Source: Selenia dentaria (taxonomy: Eukaryota; Arthropoda; Insecta; Lepidoptera; Geometridae). From it: a stretch of 64,000 nt of DNA. The notes beneath the pieces are model-generated. The model ran no database searches and was not told where the DNA came from. It saw only the letters and a program-made list of their open reading frames with translations. This document shows, piece after piece, positions 10,378 to 19,150 of the stretch. The stretch spans positions 5,590,001 to 5,654,000 of the forward strand of contig OU862904.1 in NCBI GenBank assembly GCA_917880725.1. The letters are read 5' to 3'. The position numbers and the translations under genes were made by a program. How positions within the stretch are numbered: the stretch's first letter is position 1; the number at the start of each line of letters is the position of its first letter.

Positions 10378-12844
10378 CAGGGTTATTGGTAATTAGACCG
10401 GATCCTTTTAAGGGGTGGTAGGGAATGCCATTTGCAACAATATGACTGTACATTGTGATATCCGGAAATGAATCATTTCTGTGATATTCTTTTTTTTTAT
10501 TTTTTTTTGGAAAATCCAGTTTTACTACTTTAAAATTCAATAAAAAAAAAAGTAATCAACCGATTTCAATTCTGTTCGCAGTTTTAGAGAAACCTTGTTA
10601 CAGCTCTTAATAATAAACAATAATATCGTACTAATGTAGATCCATCCAAAAACTAGAGGCTTTTTCATAATTTTTATTTGATAATTTTTGTAAGATGCTT
10701 AACAAAAACCTTTATTTTCTCTACAAAAACGATAGTAAATTAAGTCTGCATTTTATTTAAAAAACATCTACAAGTCTTTAGCTATCCAACGAGGTAAAAA
10801 AATTAGCACTTTATTACACAGTTGCAGAAATAATGCGATTACAAAAGGCCGAGAAAGGAATGAGAATAGTCCATGAGAAGTAGCTATGGAAGAAATACTT
10901 TCTTAAGGTAACTTAATTTCTTTTAAAGAAATAAAAGAGTAGATGTAGTTAGTCTGTATTTATTATTTTTACAGTTCGTTCTCAAAATGTGAGCCAGAAT
11001 TTTGAATGCAGAGACGCATACGTCTGCGTAAATTGCTTTTAACAACACTTGTATTTAAATTAATTTTCATTTTTTCTGCTGCATTTATTATGCGCTGTTT
11101 CAGTTCTTCGATGGTTGCCACAGGTCCAAGAGTATCGTCGTACACCAAGCTTTTCATGTGACCCCATACGTAATAGTCGACGGGAGTCAAGTCGGGACTT
11201 CTGGCCGGCCACGGAATGGGTCCTCCTCTGCCAATCCACTTATTGGGATACTGACGATTGAGCCACTCACGGACGCTCAAACTAAAATGTGCGGGGCAAC
11301 CATCATGTTGGTAAATCATGTTTCTGCGGGTTTCAAGGGGTACTTCACTGAGTAGCTCATAAAGTTCGTTTCTCAAAAAAAAATCATACGCTTCACCATT
11401 GAGGTTGTTGGGCAGAAAGAAAGGGCCGATCAATTCATTCTTAATAATGCCCATCCACACATTAACGGAAAACCTTCTTTGTGATCCTTGTAATCTTTTC
11501 TTGTTTGGGTTACCGTCATCTTTCGGGGCCCAATAATGAATATTATGATAATTTGATATTCCATCCTGATCAAATTTGGATTCGTCGGTCCATAAGATTT
11601 TTAATAAAAAATTGGCATCTTCCATATCGGTGTTCAACATGAATCTGCAAAATTCGACTCTACGTGCAGGATCTCCGTCTTGGATAACTTGTACCGGAGT
11701 CAAATGATACGGGTAGAGTCTTGAGCGGTGCACTGTGTTCCATACTTTCCATTGCGACATGCCAAGACGTCGTGCAATGATGTTTGTTGAAGTCGTAGAT
11801 CTTGATGCGAATTATCAGTTCCTCTTCATCCGAATGATAAATACGAGATCGTCCAGCATCACTTTGTCGTCTTTGAACTTGACCAGTTTCTCGTAGTCGC
11901 CGGTACACTCCGTCAAATACACTCACATGGGGTAAACGGCGCTGTGGAAATCGAGACTGATACTCCGTTCGAGCATGTGTAGCGACGCCGTTGGCAAAAC
12001 CATAGCAAAACAGTATGTCCGCATACTCTTCGTTTGTGAACTCTCGAAGCCGAGGTAGATGGTCGTGGGATTCCGCAGTCATGATCAGATCCTTTAGTAC
12101 AAGCCAAGTCGTCGGGTAAGCAATCAATCAAAAAGTCCAGTTCACTAGCCGAATCACAGAAAAAGAAGTTACACTTGTGTAACGTTGTCCAATAACGTTA
12201 TCAAGGTCGAAATTTAATCGTAATAAAGGGTTGCCAAAGAGCGTCTGAACAGTACGATGCGCTTGAGCAAACTGGGTTCTCATTGCTCGTTCAACAAACA
12301 TAAGCGAGAGGGAGACGGCGCATTCAACATGGATACCGTTGTCTAAAACCCTTTCTCGGAATGTCTCTACCTGAGTCTTTGTTATCGCATTATTTCTGCA
12401 ATTGTGCAATAAAGTGCTAATTTTTTTACCTCGTTGGATAGCTAAAGACTTGTAGATGTTTTTTAAATAAAATGCAGACTTAATTTACTATCTTTTTTGT
12501 AGAGAAAATAAAGGTTTTTGTAAAGCATCTTACAAAAATTATCAAATAAAAATTATGAAAAAGCCTCTAGTTTTTGGATGGATCTACATTAGTACGATAT
12601 TATTGTTTATTATTAAGAGCTATAACAAGGTTTCTCTAAAACTGCGAACAGAATTGAAATCGGTTGATTACTTTATTTTTTATTGAATTTTAAAGTAGTA
12701 AAACTGGATTTTCCAAAAAAAAATAAAAAAAAGAATATCACAGAAATGATTCATTTCCGGATATCACAATGTACAGTCATATTGTTGCAAATGGCATTCC
12801 CTACCACCCCTTAAAAGGATCCGGTCTAATTACCAATAACCCTG
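10378..12844 (-). mobile_element. Mariner-like transposon with about 450-bp inverted repeats
   Basis: The ends are CAGGGTTATTGGTAATTAG and its inverse, each next to TA (10376-10377 and 12845-12846). The inverted repeats run inward for roughly 450 bp on each side (to about 10830 and from about 12395), with few differences. A broken minus-strand transposase lies between them. Terminal repeats this long are unusual for mariner-type elements. The close match of the arms suggests fairly recent activity or gene conversion. Confidence 0.88.
10969..12082 (-). pseudogene. DUF4817/mariner-type transposase, frameshifted
   Basis: A cut-and-paste transposase read on the minus strand. The first ATG is at 12082. 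The N-terminal part carries the DUF4817-like DNA-binding region FTNEEYADILFCYGFANGVA. A frameshift near 11795-11810 moves the frame, and the second part, open from 11760 to 10969, contains LWTDESKF (first Asp), MIYQHDGCPAHF (second Asp) and WPARSPDLTPVDYYVWG (third Asp). I count 36 residues between the second and third Asp, so it is a DDD rather than DDE enzyme. The C-terminal MRLCIQNSGSHFE phrase is typical of the arthropod members I recognise. Apart from the single frameshift the gene looks well preserved, which suggests recent inactivation. Confidence 0.85.
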
Positions 12845-13018
12845 TATAAGAGTATATTGTGATGTCAAACCGGCCCTGTCTCAGCATAATGCTGCTCCAC
12901 ATTTGTAAACATGGCACAGCGCTGGTTTTCAGACAGAGCTAAGGACAGGGTGACTTCACGGGCGGATCCCAACTATATAAATAAAGGAAGGAAAAAGCAA
13001 GTAATAAACATACATAAA

Positions 13019-13095
13019 ATAAGTAGGTAGGCTCTATATATTTTGGAACGCAGCGGTAGAGTCTTCAAAGTAGGTACATTATCTATAGGGTGTTT
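13019..13095 (+). mobile_element. LINE 3' fragment, second part
   Basis: Continues the LINE tail interrupted at about 10270, with TATATATTTTGGAACGC followed by the GGTAGAGTCTT phrase, as at 44730-44790 and 63265-63310. Confidence 0.6.
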
Positions 13096-13514
13096 GGTGC
13101 ATGGACCAACAGGATTTTTGGGGGGTTGTGGGGGGTAATGCGCTAGTTTTCCGCGATAGATCCTATGTCCTAAGTGTCACGGTAGTTTATAAGAGTAATT
13201 TATTTATTATTATTATAAGTATATTGTTTTCTATAATCGCAGCAAAGAACACAATACAGTTTTTATTCTAATGCTAAACTCCTTGTCTCAAATATCGACC
13301 AATCAAATCTCGAGGAGTTACATGCACAAAGAGTTTGTATGTCGACTATTATTTGCGTAAGGAAGATGTATAAGCACTGAGATGGAGATCGAATATATTG
13401 GTGTGTACCGAGTTCAAACACCAAAACAGTGATTAAATGGCCTTGTTATTCACTGTTTTCAGTGAATAAAATAAGCTTTTTAGAGTGGGTATAATAAATT
13501 ATATTTGGGTCCTC
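13096..13514. other. FAR intron 1, unassigned
   Basis: No gene seen. The first bases resemble the GGGTGTTTGG end of the foldback family at 38977-39361, but the match fades quickly. Confidence 0.35.
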
Positions 13515-13970
13515 AAAGCGCTCGCAGTGGAGTGACTTGGCGATCTTACGGCCGTTTTCAATAATCTATTTTTCGTCGGTTTACCTTACTAGAAAAAGAT
13601 ATTGGACACTATTTGTATCTAATAGTGTCAAACTTCTATCCGTAGTAAGGAAAACTATGGATAAATAGAATATTGAAAACGGCCGTTATCCGATCAACAT
13701 GCTGCGGTCGGGAGTTGGATGGATGTGTGCTAGTGACATTGTTCAACTGAGCGCTTCAGAGGGCACGGCGCTGTCGGTCCCGGTTGTTTCTCTTAGGGCA
13801 ACAGTCGTTAGGCTATGTCGAAAGCCTTCGGGTGGCCTTAAAACTTCGACATAGGTTGGTCACTAGCCTATGCACCCGTGTGGTCGATTATGGTACAACT
13901 CCTCTCTCTGAAAGGAAGGCTCGAGTCCCAGCAGTGGGAATATAATGAGCTGTTTATGTTATGTTATATT
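13515..13970 (+). mobile_element. 5S-rRNA-derived SINE (SINE3-like), copy A, with nested MITE
   Basis: The head carries 5S-like phrases: GCGCTCGCAG, then CCGATCAAC and GGAGTTGGATGGATG. A body with CCGGTTGTTT and CCTTCGGG follows, ending near CCCAGCAGTGGG. The 5S-like head is split by a MITE at 13549-13685. Other copies are at 40455-41000, 62063-62155 plus 63385-63640, and a fragment at 48420-48487. Confidence 0.65.
13549..13685. mobile_element. Harbinger-like MITE nested in the 5S SINE
   Basis: The ends are CGGCCGTTTTCAATA and its exact inverse, flanked by TTA on both sides (13546-13548 and 13686-13688). The SINE copy at 62090 reads through this point with a single TTA, giving an empty site. 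A 3-bp TTA duplication is typical of PIF/Harbinger. Confidence 0.85.
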
Positions 13971-14494
13971 AGTGACATATGTTTGAACTAAACTCTCGGT
14001 ACCCGAAATCATCTCTCACTTAGCATTATGAACTCTATGCTTATGAATTCAAGGCATGTATCTGCCGGAACAAATTTGTATTACTAAAGTTTAATTTACT
14101 TAACTATGTACATTGGTGATATTTACACTGTTTTGCGTAATACAAACGTTTGTATGGACTTGTATGGAATTCGAATGAGCATAGAGTTGTTATACAAAAT
14201 AAATAATATTCAAGGTTAAACAATTGTAGAAGTTTTAGCCGTGACTTATAATAGTTGATTATCAAACTACCTATAAAATTAAAAAAAAATACGTTTCTGT
14301 TATGTCAAAATAACAGCTTTGTACTACATAGATCCTAAAGTATAATGGCACTTCTAAATACAAAAAATCTTTAATTTAATAAAACAGTAACTAATATGAC
14401 AAAAAAAATCTTTTGTATTTAAATAAAGGTAAATTATTTAATTTTTTTTTTTAATTTTGTGATTAGAAATTATTTCAAAACTGCTTTTAGATAT
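13971..14494. other. FAR intron 1, unassigned
   Basis: AT-rich, nothing recognised. Confidence 0.4.
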
Positions 14495-14840
14495 AGTAAT
14501 TAACCGACTTAAAAAAAAGGAGGAGGTTATAGTATAATCGTGTGTATGTATGTTGGCCGATTTCTCATTTTAGTTGAGTTTACTTTCGCGGTCCCATTTA
14601 AATCTCATGAAATTCAGTCAGGCAGTTTTAGAGTTGCACTCCAAAAACTGAAGTGTTACTCCTATCTTGATATCATTGACGGTTAATGACAATCGATTCC
14701 GTAATTAGCAAGGATCACTAAAAATGGTGACATGAAAAAATTACCACAAAATTTAAGCGACTCGACACTAAAAAGTGTGAATTATTACACATTTTGGATT
14801 TAAAGTCGGTTCAATTTTTATAAATTTTTTATATTATGTA
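14495..14840 (+). repeat. Dispersed AAGGAGGAGG-type repeat
   Basis: Begins with the CGACTTAAAAAAAAGGAGGA phrase, followed by a block about ATCTCATGAAATTCAGTC and GAGTTGCACTCCAAAAACT. Relatives occur at 28200-28460, 28800-29005, 35905-36190, 42735-43440, 51115-51260 and 55495-55560. It is an old, widespread non-coding family here. I do not know its class. Confidence 0.55.
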
Positions 14841-14950
14841 TTCCAACTTTTCAATAAATATTACTTTATGTCACAAAGTACGTTGTATATACGCTTTATG
14901 TAGACATCATATTCTGTCATTTTGACATCGGCCTAATTACCAACATCTAT

Positions 14951-15121
14951 CATCTGAAATTTATAGAGAGAAAAATTCACATCCTCGGACGGGATTCCAA
15001 CCCGCATCTTTTTGACTAATATCCGTGTCAGACGCCATGACCGTCTAGCCAGCCGATAGTCAAAAAGACGCGGGTTCGAATCCCGTCCGAGGATGTGAAT
15101 TTTTCTCTCTATAAATTTCAA
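14951..15121. mobile_element. Foldback of a tRNA-like SINE next to the provirus
   Basis: Two inverted arms of about 75 nt, from TTATAGAGAGAAAAATTCAC through the box-B-like GGGTTCGAATCCCGTCC, face each other across a short centre with an A-box-like CTAGCCAGCC. Relatives with the same tRNA-like core on the minus strand are at 48205-48310, 53435-53525 and, as a small foldback, 53745-53840. Confidence 0.65.
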
Positions 15122-15217
15122 TGTTTGAGATCGCTAAGCAGGCGTTAGTGCTTCAAAAAAGTAATTCTATAAAAACCTATCATCTGCTTAACGGAACCTA
15201 TATATGTATATATATAT

Positions 15218-15223
15218 AGTGAG
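15218..15223 (+). repeat. Target-site duplication, left (AGTGAG)
   Basis: AGTGAG directly precedes the provirus terminus. The same six bases directly follow its right terminus at 26768-26773. Six base pairs is the duplication size known for Polinton/Maverick integrases. Confidence 0.85.
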
Positions 15224-15232
15224 AGTAGTAGT

Positions 15233-15323
15233 GTATTATTGGGCGTCCTACTCCACCTTCCGTTTCTGAGGCTCACTCCGTTCGCCTCATCCACTCTCGG
15301 TGGAGTAGGACGCCCAATAATAC
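15233..15323. repeat. Left terminal hairpin of the provirus
   Basis: A perfect 25-bp stem (15233-15257 with 15299-15323) encloses 41 nt, within which TGAGGC (15267-15272) pairs with GCCTCA (15284-15289). The result is a stem with a smaller hairpin at its head, recalling parvovirus-type terminal palindromes. It lies 9 nt from the element tip. Confidence 0.9.
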
Positions 15324-15547
15324 TTCGAGATCGTGCAACATATGAGCTTACCTTGATTAAGATATCATCGAGTGTTTGGTCTGGGCGCTGTTCCACTGCA
15401 CTACTTCACTACATCAACAAAGATTTACAATTCAACCCTATTCCACTTTTCCAGTTTTTAAACCTAACCGGATTTATATTATTTTATATATGTCGATGTA
15501 ATAAATGAATCTACTCATTATTAATCAAACCATTTCAACCGGTGGCC

Positions 15548-16234
15548 ATGAAATTTGTAAAACAATCACAATCGTTAGATTTAAACAGAATCTGCGTTGA
15601 GGCTGGAAAGTCTGATTTACGTCATGGAGAATTATTGCCTAATTCGGTTCGGTGCATTATTTGTGGACCATCAAATTGTGGAAAAACTAATTTACTGATT
15701 GGTCTTCTAATACATGAGAATGGTTTAAGATTTCAAAATGTGTATGTTTATTCAAAAACCCTACATTAACCGAAGTATATTTTTTTAGAACGAGTTTTGC
15801 AACGTGTACCAAACCTTTCATTTCAGAAATATTGTGAAAATGAAGAGGTATTAAGTGTTCAAGACGCAAAACCGTATTCTGTTATCATATTTGATGATGT
15901 TGCATGTGAAAATCAAAATAACATGCGTGATTATTTTGCGATGGGGAGACATAAGAACATTGATTGTATTTATGTGAATCAAACATACACTAAAATCCCG
16001 AAACAGTTAGTAAGAGACAACGCGAATGTAATCGTACTTTTTAAACAAGATGAAATAAATATGAGGCACGTATATGATGAACATGTTAATACAGACATGA
16101 CATGGATTGAATTTCGTGAAATGTGTTCTAAAATATGGAGGGAACCCTTTAATTATGTTGTAATTAATAAAGACTGTCCCAAGAATAAAGGTTGTTACAG
16201 AAATAAATTTGACACTTTCGTAGTCTTTGATTAG
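15548..16234 (+). pseudogene. Packaging ATPase, left copy, with nonsense codon
   Basis: Same 228-codon gene as the intact copy at 25760-26446, starting at the ATG at 15548. Codon 74, a Gln in the right copy, is TAA here (15767-15769), just after the P-loop (residues 40-47). The product would be a 73-residue stub with Walker A but no Walker B. A second difference changes Ser to Arg near residue 218. The rest of the frame is open, so the nonsense change is recent. Reinitiation downstream cannot restore an ATPase because the P-loop lies upstream of the stop. Confidence 0.9.
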
Positions 16235-16244
16235 GAACATGAGT

Positions 16245-16286
16245 TATATATAAGACCGTTACCTGTGCGGTAATATTATTCGTCAG
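16245..16286 (+). promoter_or_regulatory. Candidate TATA/initiator promoter upstream of the DUF8207-like gene
   Basis: TATATATAAG at 16245-16254 is followed about 30-37 nt later by TCAG (16283-16286), an arthropod-style initiator. A small inverted pair GTTACC/GGTAAT lies between them. The same arrangement is present in the right arm (about 25707-25749). Position and spacing fit a core promoter, but this is inference only. Confidence 0.35.
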
Positions 16287-16321
16287 ACAACCCCTAATCA
16301 ATTGTGACCTATTTTTAAAAT

Positions 16322-17194
16322 ATGGATAAATCATTGAAAAGGCAAATTGTTGATGCAGCAGAAGCTGTGAAGAAAAAAGTACGAAAAATGAGAGATGATG
16401 AGATTAACAATAAACAAGCACTGGAATCGGTTTTCAAGCCTGTAACAGAACCTCTCAATTTAATTGCTAGCGCCAGTCAGCAAACTCCTCTCGTGCATGC
16501 TATGGAAGATGAAGAGACCGAAGTTCCATTTATTGATAAAACTTTGCACAAGGAACCTGACTATCAAAGCAGCAAGGAAGATGAAAACGAATACGAATCT
16601 GATAGCGACAGTGACATTTCATATAAATCAGTAGGTGATACGTCATCCTGGTCAGTATCTTCAGATGCGTTAACAGACATACCGTTTGGTGTTAGTGTAG
16701 AACGTGGGAACCTAATGTTAGGTTCTGCTCGCATAACTATCAATGATCAATACATCATCGTGGCAGGACGTAAATACCGTAATACGCCTGGTTTGAAGCA
16801 GTTGCTGTTAAAGAAAGACGTGGACCTGAACTTGGTTACAGATAGTGATATGCAACATTATAAATCGATGCTAATCGAAACAAATGCACATCGACGAGGC
16901 TTTGATCCAAGTAAGCCAATAAAAAGTTATAAGGGACAAAAATATTTGCAAGTAATTAAACCTCTTTTCAAACTGCGAAATACAGTTCAGGGTATCCAAT
17001 CGAAAGGAAAAGGACTACCGCTGACAAAAAAATGGAAGAAAAACGTAGATTTTGTGTATTGGGATGATCCGAACGAATTAGTGGAAAGGCTAAAATTATT
17101 AATTGCATCTCGAGATGCTGGTAACACAGGTTTAGACAACGAAATAATATCTATTATTGAAGAATTACGTGAAAGTAAAGTAATAAATAAGTAA
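16322..17194 (+). CDS. DUF8207-like protein, left copy
   Basis: A 290-residue protein identical to that at 24800-25672. The N-terminal 35 residues are rich in Lys/Arg, with MDKSLKRQIVDAAEAVKKKV. Residues 75-115 are an acidic, serine-rich low-complexity stretch. The folded C-terminal half has the VYWDDPNELVERLKLL and IISIIEELRE phrases that I recognise from a family common in insect Polinton-like elements (DUF8207 in my memory). Role unknown; a virion or packaging role is plausible from its place next to the ATPase. It ends 12 bp before the next frame. Confidence 0.75.
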   Translation: MDKSLKRQIVDAAEAVKKKVRKMRDDEINNKQALESVFKPVTEPLNLIASASQQTPLVHAMEDEETEVPFIDKTLHKEPDYQSSKEDENEYESDSDSDISYKSVGDTSSWSVSSDALTDIPFGVSVERGNLMLGSARITINDQYIIVAGRKYRNTPGLKQLLLKKDVDLNLVTDSDMQHYKSMLIETNAHRRGFDPSKPIKSYKGQKYLQVIKPLFKLRNTVQGIQSKGKGLPLTKKWKKNVDFVYWDDPNELVERLKLLIASRDAGNTGLDNEIISIIEELRESKVINK

Positions 17195-17206
17195 AGTATT
17201 TTTTTT

Positions 17207-17623
17207 ATGTTTCATTTTATCATTGACCATTCATTACAATACACCCTAATCATGAATGTCGATAAGTTCGGTCATTTTATTCATAAAAGAATGCGTTTAT
17301 CAGAAATATTTGACTTTAACGAAAACGCATTACTAAAATCAGAAAATGGAAATTTCAATCTGAAAAATTCTAGATTGGGAGGAATTAAACCTCCCGTAGA
17401 ATTAGACGATGCTGTTAATAAGGATTATGTGGATCGATTGAATACTAAAACGATAAGAGAATTTGATAAACTGATTGGTTCATTACGATCTCGAATCATA
17501 TTAGACGTACACAAGATAGCTCAGGATACTTTAAAAGCAAAGATACCTGAGGTTTTAATTCAATTGGAAGATAAGTTTTACACTAAAGCAGATGTAAATA
17601 AATTAATAAAAAAGACTCCGTAA
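17207..17623 (+). CDS. Small conserved Polinton-type protein, left copy
   Basis: 138 residues from the ATG at 17207, or 123 from the ATG at 17252, where the context MNVDKFGHFIHKR resembles a more typical start. Identical to the right copy at 24372-24788. A central KPPVELDDAVNKDYVD phrase resembles the collar motif that precedes coiled-coil trimers in tail-fibre or fibre-like proteins. The C-terminal half is helical and charged. A fibre or spike-stalk role is therefore possible but unproven. Its stop overlaps the integrase start as TAATG. Confidence 0.65.
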   Translation: MFHFIIDHSLQYTLIMNVDKFGHFIHKRMRLSEIFDFNENALLKSENGNFNLKNSRLGGIKPPVELDDAVNKDYVDRLNTKTIREFDKLIGSLRSRIILDVHKIAQDTLKAKIPEVLIQLEDKFYTKADVNKLIKKTP

Positions 17624-18471
17624 TGTCAAAACAGCAAATTGTAAATGAAATACACAAAGCAGCACGAAGAAATTTTCTTCGACGTTGTGTTATTCTTAAG
17701 GGAATTGACGACTTGTGGCAAGCAGATCTTATGGACATGCAAAACTTGAGAACGTATAATAAAGGACATAATTACGTTTTAGTAGTGATTGACTGTTTTT
17801 CAAAATACGCCTGGACAGAGCCATTAAAATCGAAAAATAAATTTGAGGTTAGTAGGGCATTTGAACGTATACTGCTTAGCACTCATCGACATCCTGTTAA
17901 TTTACAAACTGATATGGGGACAGAGTTTTATAATAGCACGTTTCAAACGCTCATGAAGACGTACAACATTAATCATTACTCATCGTTTTCCACAAAAAAA
18001 GCTTCGATCGTAGAACGACTGATTAAAACGGTTAAAAATAAATTATATAAATCTTTTAGTTTGAATGGAAACTATAAATGGTTAGGTTCAACATTAGAAG
18101 ATATACTGAAGACATATAACAACACAATCCATCGAACTATTAGATGTAAACCGGTTGATGTGAATAAATCTAATGAATCAGTAATAAAAGAAAATATTAA
18201 AAAAACATACAAACATATATCCATCAAACGACTGCCTAAGTTCAAAGTTGGTGACTGTGTTCGTATCAGTAAATACAAACACAATTTCGAAAAAGGTTAC
18301 ACCCCCAATTGGTCAACTGAACTATTTACTATTAAGAAGATAAATAAAACCATACCAGTAACATACCACATAGAAGATCAACGAAAGAAAGATATAGTAG
18401 GAGCATTTTATGAGCAAGAACTTCAAAAATCTAATCATCCTAATGTTTTTTATTTTTATCCATTTAAGTAA
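17623..18471 (+). CDS. Integrase, left copy, C-terminally truncated
   Basis: 282 residues. The first 275 are identical to the right copy at 23437-24372, including the catalytic D35, D97 and E131 of the rve core. At the arm junction (18448) the sequence changes and the frame reads seven unrelated residues before a stop. The chromodomain-like tail of the intact copy (its residues 276-311) is missing. The catalytic core is whole, so it might still fold, but any targeting or multimerisation role of the tail would be lost. Confidence 0.88.
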   Translation: MSKQQIVNEIHKAARRNFLRRCVILKGIDDLWQADLMDMQNLRTYNKGHNYVLVVIDCFSKYAWTEPLKSKNKFEVSRAFERILLSTHRHPVNLQTDMGTEFYNSTFQTLMKTYNINHYSSFSTKKASIVERLIKTVKNKLYKSFSLNGNYKWLGSTLEDILKTYNNTIHRTIRCKPVDVNKSNESVIKENIKKTYKHISIKRLPKFKVGDCVRISKYKHNFEKGYTPNWSTELFTIKKINKTIPVTYHIEDQRKKDIVGAFYEQELQKSNHPNVFYFYPFK

Positions 18472-19150
18472 TACCTACCTACCACGTCTATGAATGTACT
18501 ATACCAAATAGAAGCCAGTCGTACATTCAATAAAAAGGTACCCTGTTATTGTTTTCAGTAATTAACTGGCATTCATGTTCAAACCTGTTGATATTATTGT
18601 CTCTCAGTGTTTAACTGGTAGGTACCTATACAAAATATATAGAAAGAAGTTCAAACTTGTCGAAGGATTTACAAGCTTTAACCTGTTGACATACGATGAT
18701 ATTGTTAATCAGTAATTAACTGGTATAAAATAAGGTTATAAAGTTTTTGAAATATATCACTTACAAAGACAAGTTGAAACCTGTTGTATAATTTACAAAC
18801 CTGTCAAAACATGATATAATTTTTCTCAGTAAGTAACTGCCATACAAAACATATAAAGTTTTGAAATATAATATTAGTCAGGTGTTTCCAACACTCATTG
18901 TGCTCGAGAAACAAGTTCAAACTTGTTGGAAGGAAACATCAAATTGTGTCATAAGTTTTATGTTACACTATGCATTCGCCGTACAATAATATTAGTTTAT
19001 TAATCATTAAGCTGGTGCTTGTTGTGGTGATCACATCGATTTAATAAATCGTAAGTACCTATACATATTTTACGAATCTTATGATTATAGGATTACCTTT
19101 TATATGTACAAATAAATAATTTCTATTATTGTTTCAGATTATCAACAATA
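18449..19150 (+). promoter_or_regulatory. Iteron-like degenerate repeats at the arm junction
   Basis: A non-coding 700 bp starting exactly where the left arm ends. A near-palindromic CAGTAATTAACTGG-type box occurs at 18556, 18605, 18710 and 18827. A second box, GTTCAAACCTGTTG and variants, occurs at 18577, 18649, 18674, 18773 and 18913. Most repeats fall in an approximate 105-120 bp period with GATATTATTG/GATATAATTT between them. Ordered paired boxes suggest protein-binding sites such as an enhancer, origin or packaging signal. Confidence 0.5.

Larger units (their letters stand above)
15224..18448 (+). repeat. Provirus left inverted arm (about 3.2 kb)
   Basis: Matches 23547-26767 in inverted orientation. 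The differences I could find are an extra AGT at the left tip, C to T at 15767 and C to A at about 16200. The match stops within the integrase gene at 18448, one base after codon 275. Confidence 0.93.
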
